Shown: in pieces, positions 1-14,559 of the stretch
How the letters are laid out: each line of letters opens with the position of its first letter
Position numbering within the stretch: the first letter of the stretch is position 1
Made by a program: the position numbers and the translations under genes
The notes under the pieces: generated by a model
What the model was told of the DNA's origin: nothing
The model's input: the letters and a program-made list of their open reading frames with translations, nothing else
Database searches by the model: none
DNA from: Kwoniella bestiolae CBS 10118
Lineage: Eukaryota; Basidiomycota; Tremellomycetes; Tremellales; Cryptococcaceae
DNA: 64,000 bases
Assembly (NCBI RefSeq): GCF_000512585.2
Contig: NC_089248.1
Span: forward strand, 1,178,001 to 1,242,000
Direction: 5' to 3'

Positions 1-1
1 G

Positions 2-1442
2 AACTACATCCCAGCGAGCGATTTCCATAATGGTTCAACCTCAACTTCCACTGCCAATCGCGAATTTGCACGACAAGATGTCAGTGAGGAAAAGGAAGAA
101 GGCGAGATCGAAGATGATATGGGCTGGGGAGGGCTGATGGATCCTGAGAAGCTCGCTCAAATCGAGAGGGACAAGGACAAGGACAAAAGCAAGTCGAAAT
201 CCACATCTAGGCAGAACCAAGAGAACGAAACTGTAAAAGAGAAACACCCAGCATACGCCGTACCATACGATGATCCCTCTCTGTACTCCTTCCCCTCAGA
301 CGAGAAAGACGAACCTGATCCCCCACCTAGGGAGAATCCAAATCATATCCTACGGTTGGTAGTGCTCGAGTCGAAATGTTTGGAAGAGGGTCAAGTCGCC
401 ATGATAGATACGAGGGATAATGGGATTCAGCTCGGAAGAGACAGGTGTGAAAAGGGTGGTCAAGCGAGAGTGAGATTGAGGGAAATGGAGGTCAGTAAGA
501 CCCATGCTGTTGTTTATTGGGGCAGAGGCGGTACCGCAGATGGAGATGATGATGAGGAGGATTGGTGGATTGTTGATCTAGGTAAGCTCATCGTAGCCTA
601 GCTCTATCGTGACTATCTGAGTGCCTGTAAATGACTTTATCCTGATCTACAATGTCTTTTAAGGCTCAACACACGGTACTTTCATCTCGCTCTCAGCTAC
701 AGCCAATAAACCCAAACCCACGAGATTATCAGAACCCAAACATTCCTCCAAACCCCACCTAATCACCCATCTATCAAAGCTCAGAATCGGTACCACTACC
801 TTCTCAGCGCATATCCACCCATCTTGGCCGTGCGATAATTGCTCGGTGAACGGTACGAACGAGATCCCACTGGATGATGGGAAACCCAAGCCAACCGCCA
901 TCAACGGGACCGAGGAGATCCCCTCGGAAAACGAAATCGCCTATGCGATGGATTCGTCTCAGAAGAAACAGAATAGAGAATTAAAGAGGAAGAGGGAGAT
1001 GGCCCTCTTAAAGGAATCATTGATGAAGCGGAACGAATCGTCCCAAAATGGAGGAGAGGGTGAGACGAAAAGGGAGTATCTCGATAGATCAGCGATGAGA
1101 AGGAGATTACATCCGTCCTCGCCGCCTAAATCCCATGTTTCCTCTGGTGGAGCCACACCAGATAGGCTTGAAGCTCCTCCCTCGAAAACAGTGTCGAGTG
1201 AACCTTCCGGTCCATCGAAATTCGCTAGTTCGATGCTGGCCAATCAGGGCTGGGTGCCTGGTACGGGACTTGGTAAATCCAATCAAGGTAGATCTGAACC
1301 TATAGCCGTGGAGATGAGGAACGAGAAGAAGGGGCTGGGCGCTCAGCATAGTAAGGCTGTGATGGATAGCGGAGGTGAGGGCGATTGGAAGATGCGTGCT
1401 AAGCAGAGGAGATGGGAGGAGTTATCGAAGAATAGGAAATAG
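2..1442 (+). CDS. FHA and G-patch domain protein (AGGF1-like), 5' truncated
   Basis: The left part of the gene lies outside the window; the frame is open from the first bases. One intron (582-663) joins DLG to STHGTFIS, restoring the FHA signature (GSTHGTF) preceded by ES-KTHA-like strands. An acidic, Asp/Lys-rich region comes before the FHA part. Near the C terminus, SSMLANQGWVPGTGLGKSNQG is a G-patch, a glycine-rich motif that activates DEAH-box helicases. FHA followed by G-patch is the architecture of AGGF1-type proteins, which in fungi are thought to act in RNA processing or splicing. A basic tail ends in KNRK. The domain call is strong; the cellular role is inferred. Confidence 0.75.
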
Positions 1443-1671
1443 GTCATGTATCCATCATTCATGTTGTAAAAGGTTAATATCCATACCGATGTTGTACAGT
1501 ATACTACTCATTCAGGACTAGATATCATGCATACTTGTGTGCGGGACATTGGATTATCAATTCTTGGTTCTGGATAATAAACGATGCAAATGGTATACTC
1601 AATTCAATGAGACGAACGTTCAACTTTTCCAAATTACACCTGACTTAGTTCACAGACCTTCTTCCACTAAG

Positions 1672-3386
1672 TTACTCATCATATTCTGCTCCGAGATTTG
1701 ACCCTTTAGCATAATCAATCATCTTCTTGACTCTCTCATATACCTACAAGAATATGTACCACAACATCAGCCTCGTCCACAGTCGGAACTGAGCAGAAGA
1801 CTTGACGAGATCACTCACGGTAAACACGATAGCTTGACCAGGTGCAACTCTCAAGACTCTAGGAGTGATACCCTTGTAGAACGCTTTGGCGCCTTCATTT
1901 TTGAACATGTCTGAAGTGACTTTGACGAGTCGGGACATGGCTGTTTCACCAGGGACATGCGATGCTTTCTGAATACGTCTATGTGATTGATATCATAAAT
2001 TCAGCTTCGATCTGACTACCTCTATCACTGGGGCCAAATCGTCCGATAGCCTCCACTTAGACGTCATTAGGATGCCTAGGAGCATAACGAGGAGGGTACC
2101 AAGTAAAACACAACTCACGTCTTGATCGTATCAATCGGAGCATTCGAGAACGGCCCCATCGCCCCCGAGACCAAACCCAGAATCATAGTCTGCCAACTTG
2201 GCAATACGGCCAAATCCTTATATTGAGGTTGGAAGTCGAACGCCCATTTTTTGAATTGCTGATATGCCGTGAAATTCACGCCTTGGTTCGTAGCTTGTCT
2301 TAACGCTGTGAGAGATACTCCACGATAGAGGGTCGAGAGACCTTCTTCACGGACGATGGTGAATGCTGCGTGGGCTGCGTTCCTATTGATGTGTGCAGAT
2401 GAATAAGCTTTGATATATCACTTGTCAGGTGGAGATGTAAGATCGTAGCAAGGGTTTCAGATGATACGGGGTCGACTCACCTATATCGAGGTACGTCCAG
2501 TGGATCGGCCAGTGAGTCTAGTACGGTCGGATGAGGACATTAGCCATCCGCACGTTTCCACCATGACAGAAGCGAATGATACCCCAATAAAAAGAGAATG
2601 GCAACTCACGCTGCTGAGCTTGTAGTCTGATCTTTATAACTTCCATAGGTGTAACAACAGCAACAGCTTCCGTAGCACCCGCTCCCAGTCCAGCTAAGAA
2701 AGTTGCGGAGGGTGCTATCTTCCCATCTGGTGATGACAACCACCCCTTGTACACTGCAAGTCAAGTGAAGAACGAATACAGAGTTAGCCCCGTTGTCTAC
2801 TGAAGGAATAGACAGGAATTTTTCGGGATGATTGAGATTTACCACTCACTCTCAAAAGAAGCAAAACGTATAGCCATCTTCGGCACGATACCCGATATGA
2901 CAGCTCCCAATCCTTTATATAGACCTAATGGTGTTTCTCGAGCAGCGATTTGTCGGCCAGTTGCGAAGAACCCTAGTGGTTTGAGCTATTCCATCAATGG
3001 GTATTAGCTACCATCCAGGCTGACATATTAGAGCTTCTGCATGGAGACGGATAGAGAGCGATAGGATGGCGAAAGAAATCCGCTCAACTCACACCCTTCA
3101 ATTTCCTAGATTTACTCAGCTGCATCCTAACTTTGATCGTATCCAGAGGATGGCTAGATACGTATAGAACATCAGCATGGTCCCATATCAATCACAATAC
3201 ATGTTTACAGCAAGCAAGCAAACAGCCAACGTACCATGCCAAAGCCTCTGCCAGACCCGCTACACCGCCCGCTATCAGGTGAGTCGACAATGGGATCTTC
3301 TCTTTCTTCCCTGCTGAGCTGGACGCTGGACTGACCCTGTCGCCTGAGGCTCCTCCGCCCATTGGCTTGGATGTTGATGAGGACAT
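1672..3386 (-). CDS. SFC1: Mitochondrial succinate/fumarate antiporter (carrier family)
   Basis: Eight exons (3235-3386, 3093-3153, 2850-2985, 2610-2753, 2481-2517, 2119-2382, 1819-1978, 1672-1743) give 341 residues. Three mitochondrial-carrier repeats are visible, with signatures HPLDTIKVRMQ, TPMEVIKIRLQAQ and APIDTIKTRIQ. The segments ETPLGLYKGLGAV, GIVPKMAIRF, ATEAVAVVTPMEV and RGVSLTALRQATNQGVNF closely follow the Sfc1/Acr1 succinate-fumarate subgroup rather than other carriers. It would exchange cytosolic succinate for matrix fumarate across the inner membrane, supporting growth on acetate and other C2 sources. The N terminus is Ser/Gly-rich. The start is the only ATG ahead of the first repeat. 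Confidence 0.9.
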
Positions 3387-4092
3387 TGCGGTCTAGGTTA
3401 TACAGTGGAGAATGAATTTGTAGAGTTGAGGAAGTGGAAACGAGGTTGGGCTGTGCAGAGTCGTTGATAGTCGGCGGTACGTCTCGCTGTGAGAGTGAGA
3501 TAATGTGTTCGAATCCTGTTCGTTGAACTGTGGTGGTGTCCAAGTGCTGATTGTAGAATATATTTCACTGGGTATCCTGTGTCCTCTCTCACAACCTTAT
3601 ATACTAATATACTGTTGACTCTGACTCGTTCGTGTGAAGTCCTACTCCAACTCTATACATCAGTCACATTTCAAACTTTTGCATAGTGGAAATGAATGAA
3701 TCTTCCGGTGACTTGCATTAACCGGAGTGATATACCTATATAACCGGTGTTTAAGCGGGTGGTGGATCGGTTTTACTCGGTGTGCATGCTGCTCTGTTGA
3801 CTCGATTCATCATTACTAGTATCTATGCATCAGATGTAGTCTGAGAACGATGGGAAGGATGCTCAGTAGGATATCGTGCGAGTGGGTATCCAAGGCATGA
3901 GGAAAAAGAGAAAGCAGAATAATGTACATGCCCTGGTGTCAGAGGGATCAATATTATAATGGTAATTACTGTAATGACGAAACGACAAGAAAATCCCCGA
4001 TCTACCCTCTAACAGCTATTCTGCAACGAGACGACAGGTCTGACAGCCTACAAACTCCTCGGGAATAACATGAACGCAGACTCAGGACCACG
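3387..4092. promoter_or_regulatory. SFC1 upstream region / RAB4 3' flank
   Basis: No gene seen. The SFC1-proximal part holds a dyad TCCGGT (3704-3709) and ACCGGA (3721-3726), followed by ACCGGT (3743-3748). CGG/CCG half-sites like these suit Zn2Cys6 activators, but no specific factor can be named. The rest is presumably RAB4 3' UTR. Confidence 0.35.
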
Positions 4093-5409
4093 CTAACAAC
4101 TACATTTCTGACCACCTCCCACCATATCCCTCAGACTGACACTATCCCTCCTCTGTTTCTTCCTCACACTCCCATAGAAAGCAGTAGATAACCTCGAACT
4201 ACTCCCCACCGCCCTCAGCTGACGCTCTCCATAGCTTATACCTGTTCCTGCAGAGTCGGGGTCGAGTGTACCAGCGTCTATAACTGACAATATCGTCCTA
4301 CCCGCCAGTAGGAAGGGAGTCATGACGTTCGTTCCTGCCAGAGAGGAAACTTCGACGAAAAGTAATCCTGATCGAGCAACAAGTTTAAGTGAGCTGTGCT
4401 CATCCTAGCTTGTACACAAAATAGCCAGCTCAGCCATATCGGATGACGTACCGTTCTCCTGGGCCCACCTTGATCCCTCTGCGTACTCTATTTCCCGATC
4501 CTCCTCTTTATCCAGCTTGTTGCCTACTAATACCATCACCAAGTGGGGCGATGCCAATGCTCGACAGTCTGTCAACCACCGACTGAGATTGACGAAGGAC
4601 TGCCGTCTATTGAAATATCTTGCATATCAGCTGTGTTGTATCTGGGGGAGGGCAATAGCTGAACGCACGATGTTATATCATATACCAGTATCGCTCCTGC
4701 TGCGCCTCCTATCGACATTCACCAACCGACAGTCAGCTCCGCACTTTCTACTTTACGAATTGAGGCCACGATCGACTCACTATAGTAGGACCTAGTCACA
4801 CTTCGAAACCTCTCTTGACCTGCTGTATCCCATAACTAGACAGGTATGAAACAAGTCAGCAACAACGACCTAGATATCGAAAAATGACCAGATCCATCCT
4901 TTCTCAAGTAAATTATTTGCTATACCTTATAGCATCTCTATCTGCCCTCACTTTCAACATCAGAGGAAAGCGAAGGCTACTCACCTGTAATTTGATATTC
5001 CTATCCCCTATCCTGAGCGTCCTCGAAGAAAATTCAACACCAATCGTATGTGCAGAATTCTCCTTGACTATATTCACTATGCCGTCAGCTGTGTGATGGA
5101 AACAAAATATTGAAGTAGCTGAGTGAAACTCGATAAAAAGAGTTCTACGTACACTGTTCATGTATGCAATGGTATAACAAACATGATTTCCCCGTTCCTG
5201 CTTCGCCTAAACACCGAATGAAGGACATAAGCTCAAGCCGGCCAAGTAGCAGTAGGAAGCTCACCTATCACTATGAATTTGAATAGGTAATCTACATCAT
5301 TCAGGCATCAGTCATCAATCTGCTACCAGCCAAAAAGAGGGGAACTAGAAGGAAGGGAAGAGTAAGACGTACCGTATGCCTCTACCAATTCCGTACCTTC
5401 GTATTCCAT
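4093..5409 (-). CDS. RAB4: Rab4-type small GTPase
   Basis: Eight exons (5373-5409, 5265-5291, 5153-5206, 4985-5067, 4781-4835, 4669-4708, 4452-4606, 4093-4367) encode 241 residues. All G motifs are present: P-loop GEAGTGKSC, switch I HTIGVEF, WDTAGQERF, NKLD, and EVSSLAG in place of the usual ETSA. FKENSAHTIGVEFSSR and TRSYYRGAAGAILVYDIT match Rab4. The C terminus GGGQKCSC ends in a Cys-X-Cys geranylgeranylation signal. Rab4 controls fast recycling from early endosomes to the plasma membrane. At 241 residues it is somewhat longer than the usual ~215, because of an extended linker before the tail. Confidence 0.9.
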
Positions 5410-5757
5410 CGTACAGGCGCCTCACAGACGAATCATGGGACCGAGTGGGATACGAATATGTAGTAGATTGCTGTTGATGATGATGAAGAGATAGATGAAG
5501 AAAGACGATCCAAGCATCAAAAAGCATTGTTGCATGTTTTCATCGTCATACCCATCAAAGCGCAAAGCCTAAATACACTAAACTCACCTCGAGACAACGG
5601 ACATCGCCGCACATGAGTTCACGCTAGTAACCTGCGCTCGGATCATCAACGTGTCGTCCGGCGTAGTCTGCCTTTGTTGGCTCGCTTTCATTTCATTCCC
5701 CCTTTCTCCCTCCATTTCACTCTCATTCCACAAAAGGAACAACCAGAAAAACTCGAA
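5410..5757. promoter_or_regulatory. Bidirectional promoter, RAB4 (-) and FKBP2-type gene (+)
   Basis: A 348-bp head-to-head intergenic region. The FKBP side contains a pyrimidine-rich stretch at about 5690-5730, typical of fungal leaders. No specific operator is recognised. Confidence 0.5.
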
Positions 5758-6441
5758 ATGTACAACCCCAAGACCCTCCTCCTCGCCCTCCTCGTCTCTT
5801 TGGCATTGGTCCTGGCAGCCTCAGGAACTGGCAAGGCGAAAGACCAGCTTCAAATTGGCATCAAGTACAAACCTGAGGAATGTCCTATCAAATCTAGGAA
5901 GGGCGATAAGCTCAGTATGCAGTGAGTCATCCTGACTTTTGGATTTCTCACCATATCAGCTGGCAGGTTATCATTGCTTTCATATGAATGAGTCAACTGA
6001 TATGCTTGGTAAACCAGTTATACAGGGACTTTGGCGAAGGATGGAAGTAAATTTGATAGTTCGTTGGATAGAAATCAGCCTTTCGAGTTCACCCGTGAGT
6101 CTTGATCACTGTCTGCGCTCCAGCTTTACCTATGACTACTACCTCTAGGTACATTTGCAAGCTGATACTGGCATATCATGAATAGTCGGTGCTGGTCAAG
6201 TCATCAAAGGGTGGGATCAAGGTCTATTAGACATGTGCGTCAGCGAGAAGAGGAAGTTGACCATTCCTTATGAATTGGCTTATGGTGGGTGCTCTTCTAC
6301 TACTACAGCAGATCGAGCTGACATATTGTTCCCATTCAATCAGGCGAAAGCGGTCGTCCTCCCGTGATTCCCCCTCAGGCTGCGCTGATCTTCGAAGTGG
6401 AGTTATTAGGCATCAAAAACAGATTTGTCGATGAGCTGTAG
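5758..6441 (+). CDS. FPR2: FKBP-type peptidyl-prolyl isomerase of the ER (FKBP2-like)
   Basis: Four exons (5758-5921, 6018-6094, 6186-6284, 6344-6441) encode 145 residues. An N-terminal signal peptide ([20 protein letters not shown]) precedes a single FKBP domain with [36 protein letters not shown] and ALIFEVELL. It should catalyse cis-trans isomerisation of prolyl bonds in the ER lumen and be a target of FK506. The chain ends in VDEL, close to but not identical with the HDEL/KDEL retrieval signal. Length and layout match FKBP2/Fpr2. Confidence 0.92.
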
Positions 6442-6831
6442 GCTGGACGCTTGATCAGAAGTAAGAATGACCAGTAGTGGTGTTGTTAGAATGGACAGGA
6501 GGTTTGAAGAACCATTATATACGGTTCATCCGTAATATGCATTATGCAATTTACTATGTTATTCTAGTCTATCGAAGTTATCCTGTACAATGCTATTTAC
6601 AACGTACTGATCTGATATATGTATATATATATATATACACATATACACATATACATATATACATATATACATATATACATATATACATATATACATATAT
6701 ACATATATACATATATACATATATACATATATACATATATACATATATACATATATACATATATACATATATACATATATACATATATACATATATACAT
6801 ATATACATATATACATATATACATATAGTTA
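6442..6831. other. Intergenic, convergent, mostly microsatellite
   Basis: Convergent 3' ends of the FKBP2-type and DUF3074 genes. About half is the octamer array listed separately. No gene is supported. Confidence 0.7.
6621..6827. repeat. Octanucleotide microsatellite (ACATATAT)n
   Basis: A short TA run and ACAC-containing variants lead into a near-perfect 8-bp array from 6651 to 6827, about 22 copies of ACATATAT. Because 8 is not a multiple of 3 and the unit has no stop triplet, several frames on both strands stay open. The array ends 5 bp before the stop codon of the minus-strand DUF3074 gene, so it would be transcribed in that gene's 3' UTR. Confidence 0.95.
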
Positions 6832-8229
6832 CTAAGCGATAGGTCGCGAAGTCACTTCTCCACCTACGGGGAAACGCTTGACCATCCATCCCAAGAAGGA
6901 CGGTACGTCTTCAGCTATACTGTTGGGCAAAGATCCATTCGTCACGAATCGCGGTATATTACCTATACCAAGACTCGTAGTCAGCTTGGTGGTGGGCAAG
7001 AAAGAAAGACAGTCAACTCACCACCAGCATCACTCGAAGTAGCCATCCTCCATTCAACCTCCCGTCCACCTTCGATCTCCCTCACTCTCTCCACACTGAC
7101 GTATTTCCCCCTCACTCTAGACTTCTCGTTGTTCACTTTAGGCGGACAATCGGGATGTTCGAACGGTATTGAGATATTCATAAATGCTCTTTCACCTTTT
7201 GGTTCACCCGTCAGTTCCCTAGATAAAAGCAAAACGACAAATGTACGTGGGTTGGTAGGTGGGGGAGTCTTGAATGTCAGACGCCAAACTTCCGCACAAT
7301 GTTTGCGATATACTTGGAGACATTCGGATTCACGCATCGATTCTATGTATTCTCGTTCGTTCTACCACACATACATGTATACCATATAAGCTTTCATTTT
7401 CCCCTGGAATTATACTTTAGGTGAGAAACGGATAGTCACTCACTTCACTATGATACTCCAATAACCCCCTCCTGAACCGCTCATAAATCCCCTCAGGCGT
7501 GGTACTCATGAACAACGCCTGTCGTTCCACTTCGGAGGGTTCCTCCTCCTCTATAGCGCTTCCATTCAGAGCATTCCCATTCGCATGCCCCTTGTCTTCC
7601 GAATGGCGCGTTGTAATCTTATCGGATAATCTCCTGGCGAGATGGACGGGGTTGTACGATGCGGAGTGTCTTTTGCTCGGGGTAGAGGAGTCTGTAGGTA
7701 GTTTAGGAAGGGAGGTGGAATGGTGAGATTCGCGGCCGCACCAGTATTCTTTTATGCCATTTAGGGATTTACGTATCTACACTTCACCGTCAACATGACA
7801 GCTGAGATAGCCCCCCGACGCTTTGGGCTGATTGTCACTTACGTCGTTATATGTTGAGGATGTGGTGAGGTTCAGTATTCTCACTGTCCCATCGTGTTTC
7901 GTTGAATGATGATTCCAGTCCCTATATGAGTGTGCTCCATCACATCAGCGGATTGATCCATCGTGGTTTTTACATGATCCTCATCGTGGTATGAGTGGGA
8001 TATACCAAGCACTCACGACATGCTCTTAGTCAGCTTGATGCCCATCTCAAAATGGTCGTTCAGGAATTTATCGAATTCTGCTGAAGATGGGTCTGGTATG
8101 TCCTATATACCATATCGAGCGTGAGCTGTACATTCCATCATCCGGCAGGAGTGGAATGAGGTGGACACAGCTTACCTCTGGCTTGAGGGGTTGCAGGTCC
8201 AGGTGGACCGGTTTGATTGTAGGTGCCAT
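6832..8229 (-). CDS. DUF3074 / START-like domain protein
   Basis: Six exons (8176-8229, 8017-8102, 7843-7921, 7444-7776, 7022-7361, 6832-6962) encode 340 residues. The C-terminal half has the fungal DUF3074 pattern: [78 protein letters not shown], and a final SFLGWMVKR helix. This family belongs to the START/Bet v1-like fold, which binds lipids or other hydrophobic ligands; its ligand is unknown. The middle (residues about 75-160) is a low-complexity Ser/Glu linker. No signal peptide or membrane segment is visible. Confidence 0.75.
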
Positions 8230-8905
8230 GTCGTTCAGAGAGTTGTGAGTAAGTGGTTTTATGAGAGATGGATGGGTACAAGATGTTCGGTCTGGCTTTG
8301 TTGGATGCCTAGGGATTAATGCAGTGAAATACAAGATCTGCTATTGGGATATGTTTGTAACGTGGGATGTTCATATAATACCTCTCCATATACCTGTTTA
8401 TATACCTCTTTGTCTCATCGTCTCATCTCATTCTCATTCACTTCGGTCGTTTCCGACGGCTTACGAGATGTTCCCCCCCGACGATCCTCATTACGAATTG
8501 GTAATGCTGTATAATCCAGCTTTGTAATCCAGCTTTACTAATTTGATTACAAAATCAAACTAAACTAGATTTCGATACTCATACACCGGCGGTATCAAAG
8601 GTTTGATTGTTGATGGCCGAGGTTTCGTGTGTTTACGAGGGAGGATTCAATGTTGGATGGACCATCACGACCAAGATCATACGTGTCTATTTTGATACCA
8701 TCTTTCGATTTAGTCTATATTCATCACACAACCCCACTCTAATGCACCGACATCCACAAACAACGATACCAAAGCACTGCCAACTACCCATGAAGAGTCC
8801 ATAGTACATCCACAGCGAAGCCAATCCGGCTCAAATTCGAATCGACCTTCTCGCCAACATCCCCTCCTTATACCGAGATCGGAATCAAGTACCAGTGCTC
8901 CGAAC
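8230..8905. promoter_or_regulatory. Divergent promoter region, DUF3074 gene (-) and SIW14 (+)
   Basis: 676 bp between two divergent starts, with pyrimidine-rich tracts at about 8390-8440 and 8890-8930. Short open frames here have no recognisable protein features. Confidence 0.4.
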
Positions 8906-10383
<1,478 letters not shown>

Positions 10384-10693
10384 AACATGTAGATATTCTA
10401 TTGAGTGTTGGATTTCATCGAGAGGGATCATGCTACAACACACTCCTAGGATATATATCGCTTTATAATATACATTACTGTGGATCCGCAATGCAATTTA
10501 GATGTTGTACCATTCTGCAAAAGGGACACTATGTTTTGCATGTTCGATCTGTCTGTATGATACTTGGCTTGATGTTCTTCATCATCCCCGATCTATCATC
10601 GAATTTACTCCCTCTCACCTTTCTATCCATCTAGCAGTTTCTCATTGTTCAATCCCTCTTCACCAGCGTCTCTCTCCCTTCCTGCACCATCGC
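10384..10693. other. Convergent intergenic, no gene seen
   Basis: 310 bp between the 3' ends of SIW14 (+) and RBBP4 (-). Presumed 3' UTRs and polyadenylation signals only. Confidence 0.6.
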
Positions 10694-12644
<1,951 letters not shown>

Positions 12645-13134
12645 GGTGAGAGAGGTTGACGAGGTGGTGTAGACGGAAGGAAGGTGAAGAGTGTGCTTAT
12701 CAGCAAGCAGAATACAGCGAGCTAAGCCGTGACGGTATCAGTCTATCGGTCGATGAAGAGAAGTAGGGGAGTTGTTGATTATTTGTTTGGATTTGACGAA
12801 GAGCAGAGAAAGGAATATATGGATGAATGGATGATTGGATCAACATGACCAGTTTGGCTGCAATTGGACGCGTCTAATCTCAACATGGAAAAGCCATTCT
12901 CATCAGGTTGGAAAAGAATGATGATATCACGATATTTCACCACTCTTCTCTTTAGCCTATGCCATTGCTGCCAGAATTGATCACAACGCAAATGAGCATA
13001 TATAGTCTTGGCGGTGCTATACGATATAGAAGACAATATGCAAGCCATAAAAGAGATCTTCTATCCTCATATGCCATCTATCAAGATCATTGCATCATTA
13101 TATTTTGCAACAGATACCCATCCCAACTAAAAGA
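12645..13134. promoter_or_regulatory. RBBP4 promoter / ATP synthase e 3' flank
   Basis: 490 bp without a gene. ACGCGT at 12868-12873 lies 224 bp upstream of the RBBP4 start and matches the MluI cell-cycle box. Confidence 0.4.
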
Positions 13135-14004
13135 CTATGAATCCTTTGTCCAGCTTTCAATCACTTTTTCTAAATCGAACTTGGGGTCCTCTGGGTCGGT
13201 GATCACTGGGAGGAGAAAGAAAGGTCAGCATGTAGTCCCTGACTATATTTTGATAAGGTTCGAGCAGTGTTAGGAGAAACACGACGTTCAATCTTGATAC
13301 ACTTCTGCTACCAGTAACTTCCTTCAACAACTCATCCATGACCTTTCCGCACCTCGTTGAAAGTCAATCCAGCATACACGTTTCTATATCTGCCCCCTCA
13401 AGATCATATACAGCTTCCTCTGACCCATTCCTGACCAGACACGTCGAGTACACCAAGGACCAAACACTCACATCCTGATCCTCCAGTCTTCTCAGCCTTC
13501 TTAGCAGCATAAGCTTTCTTAGCCTCCTCGACAAGGTGCGCTCGGTGGGAAACGGCGTGGGCAGCCTATTCGCAGTGTATCCGTGGAATGATCGAGTTGG
13601 ATGAGTTTACAATTTGATCATCGATTTGTTCGGAAGAGATGCAAAATAAGTCACAAAGAGGATAACAGACGGAAGGATTTATCAGCTTCTCTTCTCTTTT
13701 TTGAGATATATCTTATGTCAACACTAACCTTCTTCTCGTCATACAGACTTTGCACCGTTGACTGGTGGACTATACCGTAGAAGATACCTCCAATGAGAGC
13801 GGACCATCGAACGACCTGTATATCGATGAATGCTCAGTTAGCATACGATTCTCCTCAAACTCCATTCCCTCCCATACCCGACTCTTCCCCTCCTGCAATG
13901 TCCATTTCGCATCTCAACCTTCTCTTCCTTTACACGACTGCTGAAAGGTCATTCCTCCTCTTTAAGTTGTTCTTCATACTCACGTTGGTAGTGGGAGTAG
14001 CCAT
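13135..14004 (-). CDS. ATP21: Mitochondrial F1Fo-ATP synthase subunit e
   Basis: Four short exons (13984-14004, 13729-13815, 13472-13565, 13135-13205) encode 90 residues, the normal size for subunit e (Tim11/Atp21). The single N-terminal membrane helix VVRWSALIGGIFYGIVH contains the GxxxG motif (GIFYG) used for ATP synthase dimerisation and cristae shaping. A charged helix rich in Ala/Lys/Glu (AHLVEEAKKAYAAKKAEK) follows. The first exon holds only seven codons, so an ORF search alone would miss the gene. Confidence 0.88.
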
Positions 14005-14559
14005 TTTCGAAATGTTTTTGCGAGGGAAAGAAGATGTGATATTCGAGAGATGGGAAGTGATAATCGGAGGGCTCGGGTGCCCTTTTGGTATGGAGTGATG
14101 AATGGTAGATGAGATGCGTGAGGAAGTATATAGGTAATGTTGACGAGATGTCAAATAGTCAACAAATCACTCGTGAGAGCAAGTAACCAGCAACCAGCAA
14201 CCAGCATACAAACCTCGAATAGCAAGGAGCAAGAATACACAGGCCGGGATAAACCGAGAAGACTGGGTCAAGTGGATATTTCCGATATTTCCGTGAGAGT
14301 GGCATATCCCATCACCATTGCCATGCGTTTGAGTGTGTCTTGGTGTGACGCGACGAGGTTTAGCTTGATAGCTTGACTTGACCTCCAACGATGCATCCTC
14401 ATACATGTACATCCTATTATCAATAACCTCGCTCAGCTCATCATCCTATACCCAAAAGAACCACATCATCCACCTACCTCTCTCACCTGACCACCACATC
14501 CTCGCCCTCATCCCCAGACCGAAAAGTACTCGAGGCGGTATCGCCGGTCCACCACCATA
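14005..14559. promoter_or_regulatory. Divergent promoter, ATP21 (-) and SEC26 (+)
   Basis: 555 bp between divergent starts. It contains three tandem copies of AACCAGC (14185-14205). No known operator recognised. Confidence 0.45.

Noticed and set aside
6477..6889. Overlapping open frames of Tyr/Ile/His repeats on both strands
   Set aside because: They are translations of the octamer microsatellite, which has no stop triplets in any frame of these readings.
14185..14205. AACCAGC triplet repeat as a CRISPR or regulatory array
   Set aside because: Three contiguous 7-bp copies without spacers; a simple tandem repeat.
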